Part shown: piece by piece, positions 50,075 to 57,879 of the stretch
How the letters are laid out: each line of letters begins with the position of its first letter
Position numbering within the stretch: position 1 is the first letter of the stretch
Origin: Sphingomonas colocasiae
Lineage (GTDB): Bacteria; Pseudomonadota; Alphaproteobacteria; Sphingomonadales; Sphingomonadaceae
NCBI RefSeq assembly: GCF_019880585.1
Contig: NZ_JAINVV010000006.1
Coordinates: 186,001 to 250,000 of the forward strand
Length of the DNA: 64,000 bases
Reading direction: 5' to 3'
Notes under the pieces: model-generated
Told to the model about the DNA's origin: nothing
Databases searched by the model: none
What the model saw: only the letters and a program-made list of their open reading frames with translations
Program-made: the position numbers and the translations under genes

Positions 50075-50665
50075 TCAGGCGATCTTGAAGCCTTCCTTGT
50101 TCATCGCCAGCGTCACATGCCTGTTGCCGGCCTCGCCAAGGGCGGTGTGGAGCATGGGAAAGAGCTCGTCCTCCTCCTCGCGCACATGCTTTTCCAGATC
50201 CACGCGGAACGCGCGCAGCTTGACGATCCAGGCCGGACTGTCCCTGTCGAGCTCGGTCAGCTCGAACAGATATTGCTTCACATAGCCGTGATCGCGGTTG
50301 AGTCCGTCGGCCGCCTCGATCTGACCATGCTGGCGCATCGCCGGGTAGACGACATTCTCTTCCTGGAAGGCATGTTTGGCCAGCGCGTGCTTGAGTTGGG
50401 TCAGCAGCATGCCGCGCCTGCGAACATGGCTGTCTTCCGTCCGTTCCAGCGCCTCGAAAATGGCGAGCGTGGCGCGATGCTCGGCCTTCAGCCCCTCCAT
50501 CCAGTCGCCGGCCGCCACCGTCGCGCCCTGCACGATCGCCTTGCGTCCCAGATTGGCCGCCAGCCCTGCCGCGACGCCGATCGCCGCCGCGCCGATGAAC
50601 GCGCTGGTGCCCTTGGTGTTGCCGCCGCTGCCCGCCGATTTCTTCGCTTTCGCTGTCGTCGCCAT
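50075..50665 (-). CDS. Hemerythrin HHE domain protein with N-terminal hydrophobic segment
   Basis: The 196-residue protein starts at ATG 50665 with GAGGGA upstream. Residues about 20-50 (TSAFIGAAAIGVAAGLAANL) form a glycine/alanine-rich membrane-like segment. The HHE domain follows (about 58-190; GLKAEHRATLAIFEAL, LKHALAKHAFQEENVVYPAM, NRDHGYVKQYLFELTELD, KHVREEEDELFPML). The metal ligands look intact. It differs from the first hemerythrin by its anchor, so a membrane-associated role is likely. It is divergent from the SDR gene at 50810. Confidence 0.88.
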   Translation of the reverse strand: MATTAKAKKSAGSGGNTKGTSAFIGAAAIGVAAGLAANLGRKAIVQGATVAAGDWMEGLKAEHRATLAIFEALERTEDSHVRRRGMLLTQLKHALAKHAFQEENVVYPAMRQHGQIEAADGLNRDHGYVKQYLFELTELDRDSPAWIVKLRAFRVDLEKHVREEEDELFPMLHTALGEAGNRHVTLAMNKEGFKIA

Positions 50666-50809
50666 GATCTGTCCCTCTTCATGGTTTCGCCCCCGCGCCG
50701 TCGGGCAACGCGCGCGCCGCGGCGAAAGTTGCGGGGACCGCGCAAGCGCAACAGCGGGAACCCAGGGCATGCTCGCTGCTTTCTCCAGGCAGACAGAGGA
50801 GCTTCGATC

Positions 50810-51565
50810 ATGACATCGGAACGCGACGCTCATACCGAACAGCCATCGCTCGACGGCCGCAACGCCATCGTCACCGGGGGCACCACCGGCATCGGGCGCG
50901 CCATTGCGACCCTGCTCGCCAGCAAGGGCGTACGCGTCTTCATCTGTGGGCGGAACGCCGATCATCTGGAGGACGCGCTCGCCCGTATCCGCGAAGTCGG
51001 CGATGGCGACGGCATCGCGGTCGATCTGGCGGAGGCGGAAGGTGTGGACCGCTTCTTCGCCGCCGCCGACGCCTGGCTGGGTGGCCTCGACATCGCCATC
51101 ATAAACGCTGCGGTTCCCGCCGAAGCGCTCGCGGAGACGGACGAGGACGATACCCGCTATCAGATCGAAACCGATTTCACCGCCTATCTGATCGCCACGC
51201 AAAAAGCGGCCGAACGCATGCGCGAGGGCAGTGACATCGTGCTCATCGGCTCGATGTCCGCGGTTTCGCGCAAGGGCGGATCGTCGATCTACGTCGCTGC
51301 CAAATCGGGGATCCAGGGTTTCGCCAAATCGCTGCGCGAGGAACTGGCGGAGCGCGACATCAAGGTCGGGCTCATCGAACCCGGCTTCACCGGCGCCGAT
51401 TTCCAATATCCCGATTTCCCGCCCGACAAACAGGTGGAACTGATCAATGAACACAAGATGCTGCGCGCCGAGGATATCGCGGTCGCCGCACATTACATGC
51501 TGACCCAGCCGAGGCGGACTGCGGTCTCGCTGATGCACGTCGAGACCCGGCTGGATCATCCATGA
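50810..51565 (+). CDS. Short-chain dehydrogenase/reductase
   Basis: This 251-residue SDR has NAIVTGGTTGIGRAIATLLA (about 18-37) as coenzyme site, INAAVPAEAL, the catalytic Ser of LIGSMSAVSRKGGSS and the YVAAKSGIQGFAKSL active-site Tyr/Lys (about 159-173). GRNADHL after the second strand points to NADP (Arg). A GGAAC lies 17 bases before CTTT in front of the gene, a poor stress-promoter match. The stop overlaps the GH130 gene by four bases, so it may act on the same sugar or sugar derivative (inference). Confidence 0.88.
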   Translation: MTSERDAHTEQPSLDGRNAIVTGGTTGIGRAIATLLASKGVRVFICGRNADHLEDALARIREVGDGDGIAVDLAEAEGVDRFFAAADAWLGGLDIAIINAAVPAEALAETDEDDTRYQIETDFTAYLIATQKAAERMREGSDIVLIGSMSAVSRKGGSSIYVAAKSGIQGFAKSLREELAERDIKVGLIEPGFTGADFQYPDFPPDKQVELINEHKMLRAEDIAVAAHYMLTQPRRTAVSLMHVETRLDHP

Positions 51566-52686
51566 GCAGCCATGCCGTCGACCGGCTCGTCCTGATTCCC
51601 GACGAGATCGATCTGGCGCGATCGCCGCTCGCCGGCCATCTCGATGCCGAAACCTATGTGCTCGGCGCGTTCAATCCGGCGCTGACGATGCTGCCGAACG
51701 GTAATCTGCTGATGATGGTACGGATCGCCGAGGCGCTGCGTACGCCGATCCGCGACGGTCATGTCCATGCGATTCGATGGAACGCGGGCGGCTACCGTCT
51801 CGACGCCTGGCCGCTCGAAACCGTCAACACCGCCGATCCGCGCAAGTTCAGCATCCCGGGCGGCGGCTGGGACATCATGGCGCTCACATCGCTGTCATGG
51901 CTGCTGCCCGTCGAACTGACGCCGGACGGGCTCGAGGTGGTCGCGATCCATTACGACCGCGCGATCGCACCCGGTCACAGCGTGCAATGTTACGGCGTGG
52001 AGGATGCGCGGATCAGCCGTGTCGATGGGCGCTACCTTATGACCACATGTTCCGTCAGCCCCGAGCGCCATTCGACCACGCTTTATACGTCGGACGACGC
52101 CGTCGACTGGCAGTTCGAAGGAATCGTGCTCGATCACCAGAACAAGGACATGCTGATCTTCGAAGGACTGATCGACGACCGATACTGGGCGCAGACCCGC
52201 CCGCTCGGCGCGCTCTATTTCGCCTATCCGCCGGGCAGCCAATGGCGCGCCGGCCCGTCGATCAACCTGGCGACCTCACCCGATGCCTTGCACTGGAAAC
52301 CGCATCTTTCACCGGGCATCCGCCCGCATGCAGGCACCGTCGCCACCGCGCGCATGGGCGGCGGCGCGCCCCCGATCCTCACGCCCGATGGCTGGCTGAC
52401 ATTGTGGCACGGGGTCGAGCCGAAAGAGATCGTCGGCATCTATCGCACCTATTGGTCGCTGCTCGACCGCGACGATCCGACGCGTATCCTTCGTACGGAT
52501 CATCAGCCATTGCTTGAGCCCGCTCCTGCACTCACCGCGCCGATCGAGCATCAGATGTACGTGCGGGATGTCGTCTTCACCACCGGCATAGTCGATGCCG
52601 GCGATCATTATGTCGTGGCGTCGGGCGAAGCCGATCTGGCGTGCCGGATCACGCATATTCCGAAAACGGCTTTTCGTTCGGACTGA
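51562..52686 (+). CDS. GH130-like glycosidase/phosphorylase
   Basis: The 374-residue protein has a five-bladed propeller pattern: FNPALTMLPNGNLLMMVRIA (about 36-55), QCYGVEDARISRVDGRYLMT (about 141-160, with the catalytic Glu-Asp of the family), NKDMLIFEGLIDDRYWAQTR, ARMGGGAPPILTPDGWLTLW-HG, and VVASGEADLACRITHI. GH130 includes phosphorylases and hydrolases of beta-mannosides. The substrate here is unknown. It is coupled to the SDR gene and its 3' end overlaps the convergent CsbD gene by 38 bases. Confidence 0.8.
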   Translation: MSSHAVDRLVLIPDEIDLARSPLAGHLDAETYVLGAFNPALTMLPNGNLLMMVRIAEALRTPIRDGHVHAIRWNAGGYRLDAWPLETVNTADPRKFSIPGGGWDIMALTSLSWLLPVELTPDGLEVVAIHYDRAIAPGHSVQCYGVEDARISRVDGRYLMTTCSVSPERHSTTLYTSDDAVDWQFEGIVLDHQNKDMLIFEGLIDDRYWAQTRPLGALYFAYPPGSQWRAGPSINLATSPDALHWKPHLSPGIRPHAGTVATARMGGGAPPILTPDGWLTLWHGVEPKEIVGIYRTYWSLLDRDDPTRILRTDHQPLLEPAPALTAPIEHQMYVRDVVFTTGIVDAGDHYVVASGEADLACRITHIPKTAFRSD

Positions 52687-52897
52687 ATGCGAAAGGGGCG
52701 CCCGCAGGGGCCCCGGACGGTCGGCGTTTGAGGTCGGCTTCGGCACGCGCGTGCGCCTTTTCGGCATCACCCTTCGCTTCCTGTGCATCGCCTTCGACCA
52801 CCAGGTCGGGACAATCGGCCGCCTCGCCGATTGCGCGCTTCGCCTTGCCGACGGTTTCGCCAACGACGCCCTTGGCGCGATCCTTGATCTCACCCAT
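52649..52897 (-). CDS. CsbD family stress protein
   Basis: The 82-residue protein begins GEIKDRAKGVVGETVGKAKR and has EGDAQEAKGDAEKAHARAEA, the CsbD pattern of small helical stress proteins. A Pro/Ala tail extends past the usual 60 residues and overlaps the GH130 3' end. A GGAAC-N17-CATT element lies 37 bases upstream on the same strand. Function is unknown in the family but CsbD genes are classic members of general-stress regulons. Confidence 0.88.
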   Translation of the reverse strand: MGEIKDRAKGVVGETVGKAKRAIGEAADCPDLVVEGDAQEAKGDAEKAHARAEADLKRRPSGAPAGAPFAFSPNEKPFSEYA

Positions 52898-52933
52898 GAT
52901 AAAGCTCCTGAGTGCCTGATTGCACGAAAGGAC

Positions 52934-52959
52934 AATGTCGGCTCAAAGGCCGATGTTCC
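52934..52959 (-). promoter_or_regulatory. EcfG-type stress promoter (CATT variant) before csbD-like gene
   Basis: On the minus strand GGAAC (52959-52955), 17 bases, CATT (52937-52934). CATT in place of CGTT is a variant found in rhizobial stress promoters. It lies 37 bases before the ATG of the CsbD gene. Confidence 0.6.
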
Positions 52960-52969
52960 GAGCCGTTCG

Positions 52970-53554
52970 TCACGCGTGGAGATTTGCGGGCAGGGTCCGG
53001 TCGTGCTGCAGCACGGCTACCTCCTCGGCCGCTGTTCGGACCGCGCGCCAATGGGCGTAGTCGTCTTCCGCATCGGCCAGCGCCCGATGGGCGGGCTGCT
53101 TCTCGAAAACGCGAACTGCGCATTGCTCCAGAAGCGCCTCGACGTTTTCCGACAATCGCTCCGCTGAAATGACGGGCCGAAGGATCGCAGAAGCACATTC
53201 GCGACGTGCCGCATCGCTACCGCGCAGCCGCAGGCTGTGCCGCGGCAATCCGGCGCCTCGCAACAAGGTGCTCAACCATTTGCCATCCCAGGATGGAGCG
53301 CTGGCCAGAAGATCATGGCCGGACAATGTCTCGACCATTCGCGTTGCCACGAGATTGTGATCGGTGCCGTCTCGCATCAGCGCGCTTCTGCTCAGCTTGT
53401 GTATCGCCTCGGCATCCTCATCCCAATCCGTCCAGGCCGGTGCGGGACGGATGAGATGCGCCTCGGATCGGCCATCCTCGAACACCCACGCCACTTCGAT
53501 GGGGTAGCTGCGCTTGCCGAGCGACGAGGCTTCGAAATCTAGAAATACCAGCAT
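52970..53554 (-). CDS. DEDDh-type exonuclease-like protein
   Basis: The 194-residue protein has the DEDD nuclease pattern: VFLDFEASSLGKRSYPIEVA (about 3-22; first Asp and Glu), LLASAPSWDGKWLSTLLRGA (Asp of motif 2, about 82-101), and HRALADAEDDYAHWRAV (about 155-171; His and last Asp). It resembles short 3'-5' exonucleases/oligonucleases. Its transcript begins upstream of, or within, a 24-codon gene and hairpin (53591-53718), which could act as a leader. The biological substrate is unknown. Confidence 0.78.
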   Translation of the reverse strand: MLVFLDFEASSLGKRSYPIEVAWVFEDGRSEAHLIRPAPAWTDWDEDAEAIHKLSRSALMRDGTDHNLVATRMVETLSGHDLLASAPSWDGKWLSTLLRGAGLPRHSLRLRGSDAARRECASAILRPVISAERLSENVEALLEQCAVRVFEKQPAHRALADAEDDYAHWRAVRTAAEEVAVLQHDRTLPANLHA

Positions 53555-53590
53555 CACGCTCCAACATATTGGCTCCCCCCCCGAATAAAC

Positions 53591-53620
53591 GAAGGGCCGC
53601 CCCCTGAGGGACGGCCCTTC
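53591..53620 (-). terminator. Intrinsic terminator (or attenuator) after the 24-codon gene
   Basis: GAAGGGCCGCCCC and GGGACGGCCCTTC form a 13-bp stem with one mismatch around CTGA. Read on the minus strand it is followed by GTTTATTC, a weak T-tract. It lies 23 bases after the 24-codon gene and 37 bases before the exonuclease gene, a spacing typical of attenuators. Confidence 0.75.
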
Positions 53621-53643
53621 CATTGTCCTGCCTGTTTGACGGC

Positions 53644-53718
53644 TCAGGCGAGCCGGCCCTCCAGTGCGGAGGCCATGCTCATGAGCGCCGCCATTCGCGG
53701 CATGTGACAATGAGACAT
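53644..53718 (-). CDS. 24-residue small protein with very strong ribosome site
   Basis: ATG 53718 is preceded by AAGGAGGTGGTCGA, a near-perfect anti-16S match with 7-base spacing. The peptide starts MSHCHMPRMAALM, is Met-rich (5 of 24) with a His-Cys-His cluster, and ends SALEGRLA. It is followed by a terminator-like hairpin. An unusually strong site before such a short frame suggests a highly expressed small protein or a leader peptide that controls the exonuclease gene. I recognise no family. Confidence 0.6.
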   Translation of the reverse strand: MSHCHMPRMAALMSMASALEGRLA

Positions 53719-53795
53719 TCGACCACCTCCTTTCCGTTGTTGAACAATGACATGCATATGGGTTGCGGCTTCGTGAATTCAATCTGCGAGGGTGG

Positions 53796-54356
53796 TCAAC
53801 TCGGTGGCGTCAACCGGGACTGCAGATTGCCGACCACATCGCGCGCCTCGAAGGCACGCGTGTCGCTGCCGGGCTTCCGGCCCCGTCCCATGACGATCTC
53901 GGCTGTCGCCTCGTAGCGATCGACCGTGCGGATATCGATCTGCCGATCCCAGAAGGGATCGCCCCAGAAGGGATCCCAGGTGCGCCAGCCGAATCCGCGA
54001 CCATAATAGCGCCAGCTCGGCTCCCAATATCCCCAGGGCCCCGAGGAGAACGGTCGGTCGACATAGGTCCGGCTGCGCCGCTCGGTGTCGCGGTCGGCCA
54101 TCACGAACCAGTCATAGCCGCGATCGAGCGTGAGTTCCGCCGCGCGGTAGAGCAGATAAGTCTCGACCGTCTCGCGCGAGGTCATGCTGTTGCCGGCGAA
54201 GCTGACCCGGTACCGATTGGCCTCGATACGCTGGTCGCTATAGCCGCCGCTGGTCCGTGAGCCGCGTTCGAGCGGCTGATAGGGAGTCGGCGTCGCGCAA
54301 CCGGACAGGAGCGCGACGGTTCCGAGCGCGGTCAGCAATGAGCGAATATTGGTCAT
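53796..54356 (-). CDS. CC0125/CC1285-type lipoprotein
   Basis: The 186-residue protein has a lipoprotein signal (about 1-20; LGTVALLSGCATP) and the segment RIEANRYRVSFAGNSMTSRE (about 43-62), then TVETYLLYRAAELTLDRGYD-WF, which is typical of the CC0125/CC1285 lipoprotein group of alphaproteobacteria. A Trp/Gly/Tyr-rich part follows (about 108-140). It likely resides in the outer membrane facing the periplasm. ATG 54356 has GGAGA upstream, and GGAAC-N17-CATT lies 77 bases before the start. Confidence 0.85.
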   Translation of the reverse strand: MTNIRSLLTALGTVALLSGCATPTPYQPLERGSRTSGGYSDQRIEANRYRVSFAGNSMTSRETVETYLLYRAAELTLDRGYDWFVMADRDTERRSRTYVDRPFSSGPWGYWEPSWRYYGRGFGWRTWDPFWGDPFWDRQIDIRTVDRYEATAEIVMGRGRKPGSDTRAFEARDVVGNLQSRLTPPS

Positions 54357-54432
54357 GCGGGTTCTCCATGAATCAGGCGTCGCCCCGCCCACGAACCCAT
54401 GCCGGCGCACTGAAATCCTTGCTGCTTTGGCG

Positions 54433-54458
54433 AATGCGCACCTGATGCTCAAAGTTCC
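54433..54458 (-). promoter_or_regulatory. EcfG-type stress promoter (CATT variant) before the CC0125-type lipoprotein gene
   Basis: On the minus strand GGAAC (54458-54454), 17 bases, CATT (54436-54433), the same form as before the CsbD gene. It lies at the 3' end of the upstream CDF gene and about 77 bases before the lipoprotein ATG. Confidence 0.55.
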
Positions 54459-55504
54459 GTTCGAACAGGAGCATCCTGTCCGGCGGCAACAGGCGGACGT
54501 GCCTGAAGAACCGCGTCGGCGCGTTTTTCAGGACGGATATAGACCGAACTGATCTGGGGCATCCTGCTCTTGAGATCCGCCTCGATCGCCTCGATCAGCG
54601 TCTCCCCATCGCCCATAGTCACGCTATCCTCGAAATCCGCGCTGATCGCGACGAACACGGCGTTCGGGGCGGTGTGAATGGTTCGAACGTGATTGACCGC
54701 GCTGATCCCGGGACGCCGTTCCACACTATGCCAGATCGTGGCGACAAGCGCCTGATCGGCACTTTCACCGATCAACAGCCCTTTCGCCTCGCGTGCCAGT
54801 AATATCGCGACGCTCGCCAGTATCGCGCCGATCGCGATCGATGCGACTCCGTCCAGCCGCGCATCGCCGGTCGCATGGCTCATCCAGACCCCTGCGGCGG
54901 CCAGGATCAGCCCCAGAAGCGCGGCGCTGTCCTCGAAAAGCACGATGAAGCCGGCCGGATCCTTGGAGCGGCGGACGGCCCTCCACCAGCCCGTATCTCC
55001 GCGTCCGGCATTGAATTCGCGGACGGCGATCGTCCAGGACGCCCCCTCCAGCAGGAAAGCGACGGCAAGCACGATATAGTTGATCATGGGATCCCGAAGC
55101 GGTTCGGGTTCGATGATATGTGTCCAGCCTTCATAGATCGATACGCCGGCTCCCACCGAGAAGATCAGGATCGCGACGACGAAGGCCCAGAAATAAAGCT
55201 CCCGGCCATAGCCGAAAGGATGCTCGGCATCGGCCGGTCGCCGGGCCTTCGCCTGACCATAGAGCAGCAGCAACTGGTTGCCGCTGTCGACGAGCGAATG
55301 CACGCCTTCGGACAACATCGACGATGATCCGCTGATTGCCGCGGCGACGAACTTGGCGATGGCGATACCGAGATTTGCGGTCAGCGCGCCGTAGAGGACG
55401 ATGTTGGACTTGATATGAGCGACAACATCCCGCCCATCGGCGGCAGCCGGACCCGGTTGATCAGATGCCTGCCGCACCACGGCGATCCCTGTCCTGCCGA
55501 TCAC
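54449..55504 (-). CDS. Cation diffusion facilitator (CDF) family transporter
   Basis: The 351-residue protein has six membrane helices and the CDF signature: ANLGIAIAKFVAAAISGSSS, MLSEGVHSLVDSGNQLLLL-Y (the H-x3-D metal site), HPFGYGRELYFWAFVVAILI, then LFEDSAALLGLILAAAGVWM (second D site), and a C-terminal cytoplasmic domain (about 265-340; RTIHTAPNAVFVAISADFED). These proteins export Zn2+, Mn2+, Fe2+ or similar. The GTG at 55504 overlaps the App1 gene stop; a later GTG at 55480 with AGGACAGGG upstream is equally likely. Confidence 0.9.
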   Translation of the reverse strand: MIGRTGIAVVRQASDQPGPAAADGRDVVAHIKSNIVLYGALTANLGIAIAKFVAAAISGSSSMLSEGVHSLVDSGNQLLLLYGQAKARRPADAEHPFGYGRELYFWAFVVAILIFSVGAGVSIYEGWTHIIEPEPLRDPMINYIVLAVAFLLEGASWTIAVREFNAGRGDTGWWRAVRRSKDPAGFIVLFEDSAALLGLILAAAGVWMSHATGDARLDGVASIAIGAILASVAILLAREAKGLLIGESADQALVATIWHSVERRPGISAVNHVRTIHTAPNAVFVAISADFEDSVTMGDGETLIEAIEADLKSRMPQISSVYIRPEKRADAVLQARPPVAAGQDAPVRTEL

Positions 55505-56700
55505 GCATCGGATGATGATGCGGGGATTTCGCCCGCCGCCTTGGCCGCCTCTGCCGGCCTGGCGAGGCCGAGCTTTTCCAGGATATCGACGGCATCGGCG
55601 AAACCGCTCGCGCAATAGGTCGCGACGCCGGCGCGCGCGATCTCGGCAAGCGCCTCCGCCTTCGGGCCTTGCGCGCAGTCGCCGGCGACGTCGCGGATGA
55701 ACACGGCGGCGACCCGCTGCCCGAACCGTCGCACGGCGCGCGCGTAGATATCGACATCCATCTGGCCATTGTCACCCATCAGCAGGAAACGATGATCGGG
55801 ATAAAAGGCCAGGATCGTTTCGATCGAGGCCAGCTTGTGCGTGTCATGCCCGGTCTTGATGAACTTGGTCGGATCGATGCCGATATCCTTCAGGAACATC
55901 GGACCGTGCGGAATCCGGTTGAGCTCCATGAACTCCGTCAGGAAGCCGTAGAGATTCCACGGACTCGATGAAACATAGAAGAATGGCCGGGTCGGCGCGG
56001 CGTGATTGCCCGCGATCACGCCATAAAGGCTGGCCGCTCCAGGCACGGCCAGCCTGTCTCCGGGGCGCTCGGCGAAGACGCGTCGCCAGTTCTTGAGGAA
56101 GTTGGTCGGGCCGGTCTCGATCACGGTGTCGTCGATGTCCGAGATAATGCCCCAGCGGTCATCGACACCCGGTGCGAGGATCGGAACCGCCACCGATGCC
56201 GCCTGCATCTCGCGTCGCGGCGTCGAAAGCGTGGCAGCCTCCCACCTTGTGGCCGAGGGCAAGGGACGGTCGACGGGGAGGGCGAAATGGAAATATCCCT
56301 CCTCGTCGCTGACGGCATCGTGCTGCACGCCACCGAACGCGCAGCGCACATCCACGCCCGCGACCTCGTGGCTGTTGTAGATCGCCATCATGGCGCGCGC
56401 CTTCGACCAGGTCGAACGGCCGGTCTTCAACGGCTCGGCATATCGGACGATACGCCCGCTCACCCGCATCTCCGCGCCGTTGCGATAACCCGCATAAGCG
56501 AGCATTCGAACACGCTCGCCATGCGCGTCTCCGGCAAGGAAATTCTGGAGCCGGTCGATATCCGCCTCGAGTTCGAGCGCGGTCGCATGGAGGAATTGTC
56601 GGAATCGATCCGCGACTGTCATTCCTGCTGAAACCGGAGCAGCACCATCGGGTTCCCCGGCGATCCGCGTCGCACCGGGAAAGGTGGATCGCTCGGTCAT
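55501..56700 (-). CDS. App1-type phosphatase (DUF2183)
   Basis: The 399-residue protein has an N-terminal region with an Ig-like pattern and the App1 phosphatase domain at about 190-360: WGIISDIDDTVIETGPTNFL with the DxDxT/V motif, FFYVSSSPWNLYGFLTEFM, and FLLMGDNGQMDVDIYARAV. Yeast App1 is a phosphatidate phosphatase of the HAD superfamily; bacterial members are of unknown substrate. ATG 56700 overlaps the DedA stop by four bases, and its own stop overlaps the CDF gene, so DedA-App1-CDF is one operon concerned with membranes. Confidence 0.9.
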   Translation of the reverse strand: MTERSTFPGATRIAGEPDGAAPVSAGMTVADRFRQFLHATALELEADIDRLQNFLAGDAHGERVRMLAYAGYRNGAEMRVSGRIVRYAEPLKTGRSTWSKARAMMAIYNSHEVAGVDVRCAFGGVQHDAVSDEEGYFHFALPVDRPLPSATRWEAATLSTPRREMQAASVAVPILAPGVDDRWGIISDIDDTVIETGPTNFLKNWRRVFAERPGDRLAVPGAASLYGVIAGNHAAPTRPFFYVSSSPWNLYGFLTEFMELNRIPHGPMFLKDIGIDPTKFIKTGHDTHKLASIETILAFYPDHRFLLMGDNGQMDVDIYARAVRRFGQRVAAVFIRDVAGDCAQGPKAEALAEIARAGVATYCASGFADAVDILEKLGLARPAEAAKAAGEIPASSSDA

Positions 56701-57305
56701 GTGCGTTCGCGCGCGCCCGGAAATGTCGCGACGCGATAAAGATACCAAAGCAGGATCACCGCCATGATCGCGCTGCTGGCCGGTCCCAGATAGCGCTCGA
56801 CCTCTTCATAGCGGCTGCCAAGCGCACAGCCTGCCAGGCCGAGGGCGCTCGTCCAGGCACCTGCGCCGGCCAGGGTCAGCAGCATGAAACGCGGCAGCCC
56901 CATGCCGAAGATACCCGCCGGGATCGAAATCAAGGTTCGGATGCCGGGAACCAGATGGCCAACCGGCACCGCCCAGCGGCTGTGCGCCGCGAACCAGTGG
57001 TCGAGCGCGTCGATATCCTTGGGCGACAGCGTGATCCAGCGGCCATGACGGCCCGCCCAGCGCTTCAGCCGCTTCTCGCCGAGCCAGCGCGCGACGCCGT
57101 ACCAGAAGAGCGCGCCGGACAGCGTTCCAGCCGTGCCCGCGACCAACACACCCGCCAGGCTCAACTCTCCGCCGCTCGCGGTGAAGCCGGCCATCGGCAT
57201 GATCACTTCGGATGGAAGCGGTGGGAACAGGTTCTCGAGGAACATCAGCAATGCGATGCCGAGATACCCCATATCCTCGATCAGGCCGGTGATCCATTCG
57301 GTCAT
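56697..57305 (-). CDS. DedA family membrane protein
   Basis: The 202-residue protein has the DedA/SNARE-associated pattern: EDMGYLGIALLMFLENLFPP-LPSEVIMP (about 10-37), GTAGTLSGALFWYGVARWLG, and HLVPGIRTLISIPAGIFGMG-LPRF with the conserved arginine in PGIRT. DedA proteins flip lipids such as undecaprenyl phosphate and support membrane-potential balance. ATG 57305 with GAGGAGG upstream is preferred over upstream alternatives. It is the first gene of the DedA-App1-CDF operon. Confidence 0.92.
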   Translation of the reverse strand: MTEWITGLIEDMGYLGIALLMFLENLFPPLPSEVIMPMAGFTASGGELSLAGVLVAGTAGTLSGALFWYGVARWLGEKRLKRWAGRHGRWITLSPKDIDALDHWFAAHSRWAVPVGHLVPGIRTLISIPAGIFGMGLPRFMLLTLAGAGAWTSALGLAGCALGSRYEEVERYLGPASSAIMAVILLWYLYRVATFPGARERT

Positions 57306-57447
57306 GCGCGCGCTCGCCTCCTCAGGTCGATGGCGCATCAACGCGCAAGGCGGGCAACAGGTTCTGCGTCGCCCATGAAACCATTGGCTGATCTCGGGGA
57401 TTGTTTCGCGATGGCGCCGGCCCTTCGCCGCGCTACGGGAGATGGCA

Positions 57448-57879
57448 ATGATCACCGAGATGCAATCGAGAATCGGTCCGCATCCGCTTCATGCGATATT
57501 GCTGGCCTTTCCTGTCGCGTTGTTCCCGGCCGGGCTCGCAACCGACATCACCTATCTCAACACCGCGGAAATCCAGTGGACGAACTTCTCCAGCTGGCTG
57601 AACGCGGGTGCGCTGCTGTTCGGCGGCCCGGTCCTGCTCTGGGCGCTGATCAACAGCGTGCGGCTGCGGCGCTCGCCCCTCCACTCCCGCGCGCTCGTCT
57701 ATCTCGTGGCCGTCGCAGCGATGTGGATCCTGGGGCTGATCAATGCCTTCAAGCATAGCGGGGACGGATGGAGTTCGGTTGGCACGGGCGGACTGATCCT
57801 GTCGCTGCTGTCGGCGCTCCTCGCGCTCGCCGCCGGATGGATCGCCTTTTCGACGCGCGGCGTCGGGAGGAACGCTTGA
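57448..57879 (+). CDS. DUF2231 membrane protein
   Basis: The 143-residue protein has four membrane helices and the DUF2231 start RIGPHPLHAILLAFPVALFP with the conserved His-Pro-x-His, then TDITYLNTAEIQWTNFSSWL, NAGALLFGGPVLLWALINSV and LVYLVAVAAMWILGLINAF. The domain is thought to be a cytochrome-b-like or haem-related membrane domain. Its stop overlaps the next start by one base, linking it to the PQQ dehydrogenase-like gene and the oxidase genes downstream. GGGAG precedes ATG 57448; ATG 57442 is an alternative. Confidence 0.88.
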   Translation: MITEMQSRIGPHPLHAILLAFPVALFPAGLATDITYLNTAEIQWTNFSSWLNAGALLFGGPVLLWALINSVRLRRSPLHSRALVYLVAVAAMWILGLINAFKHSGDGWSSVGTGGLILSLLSALLALAAGWIAFSTRGVGRNA

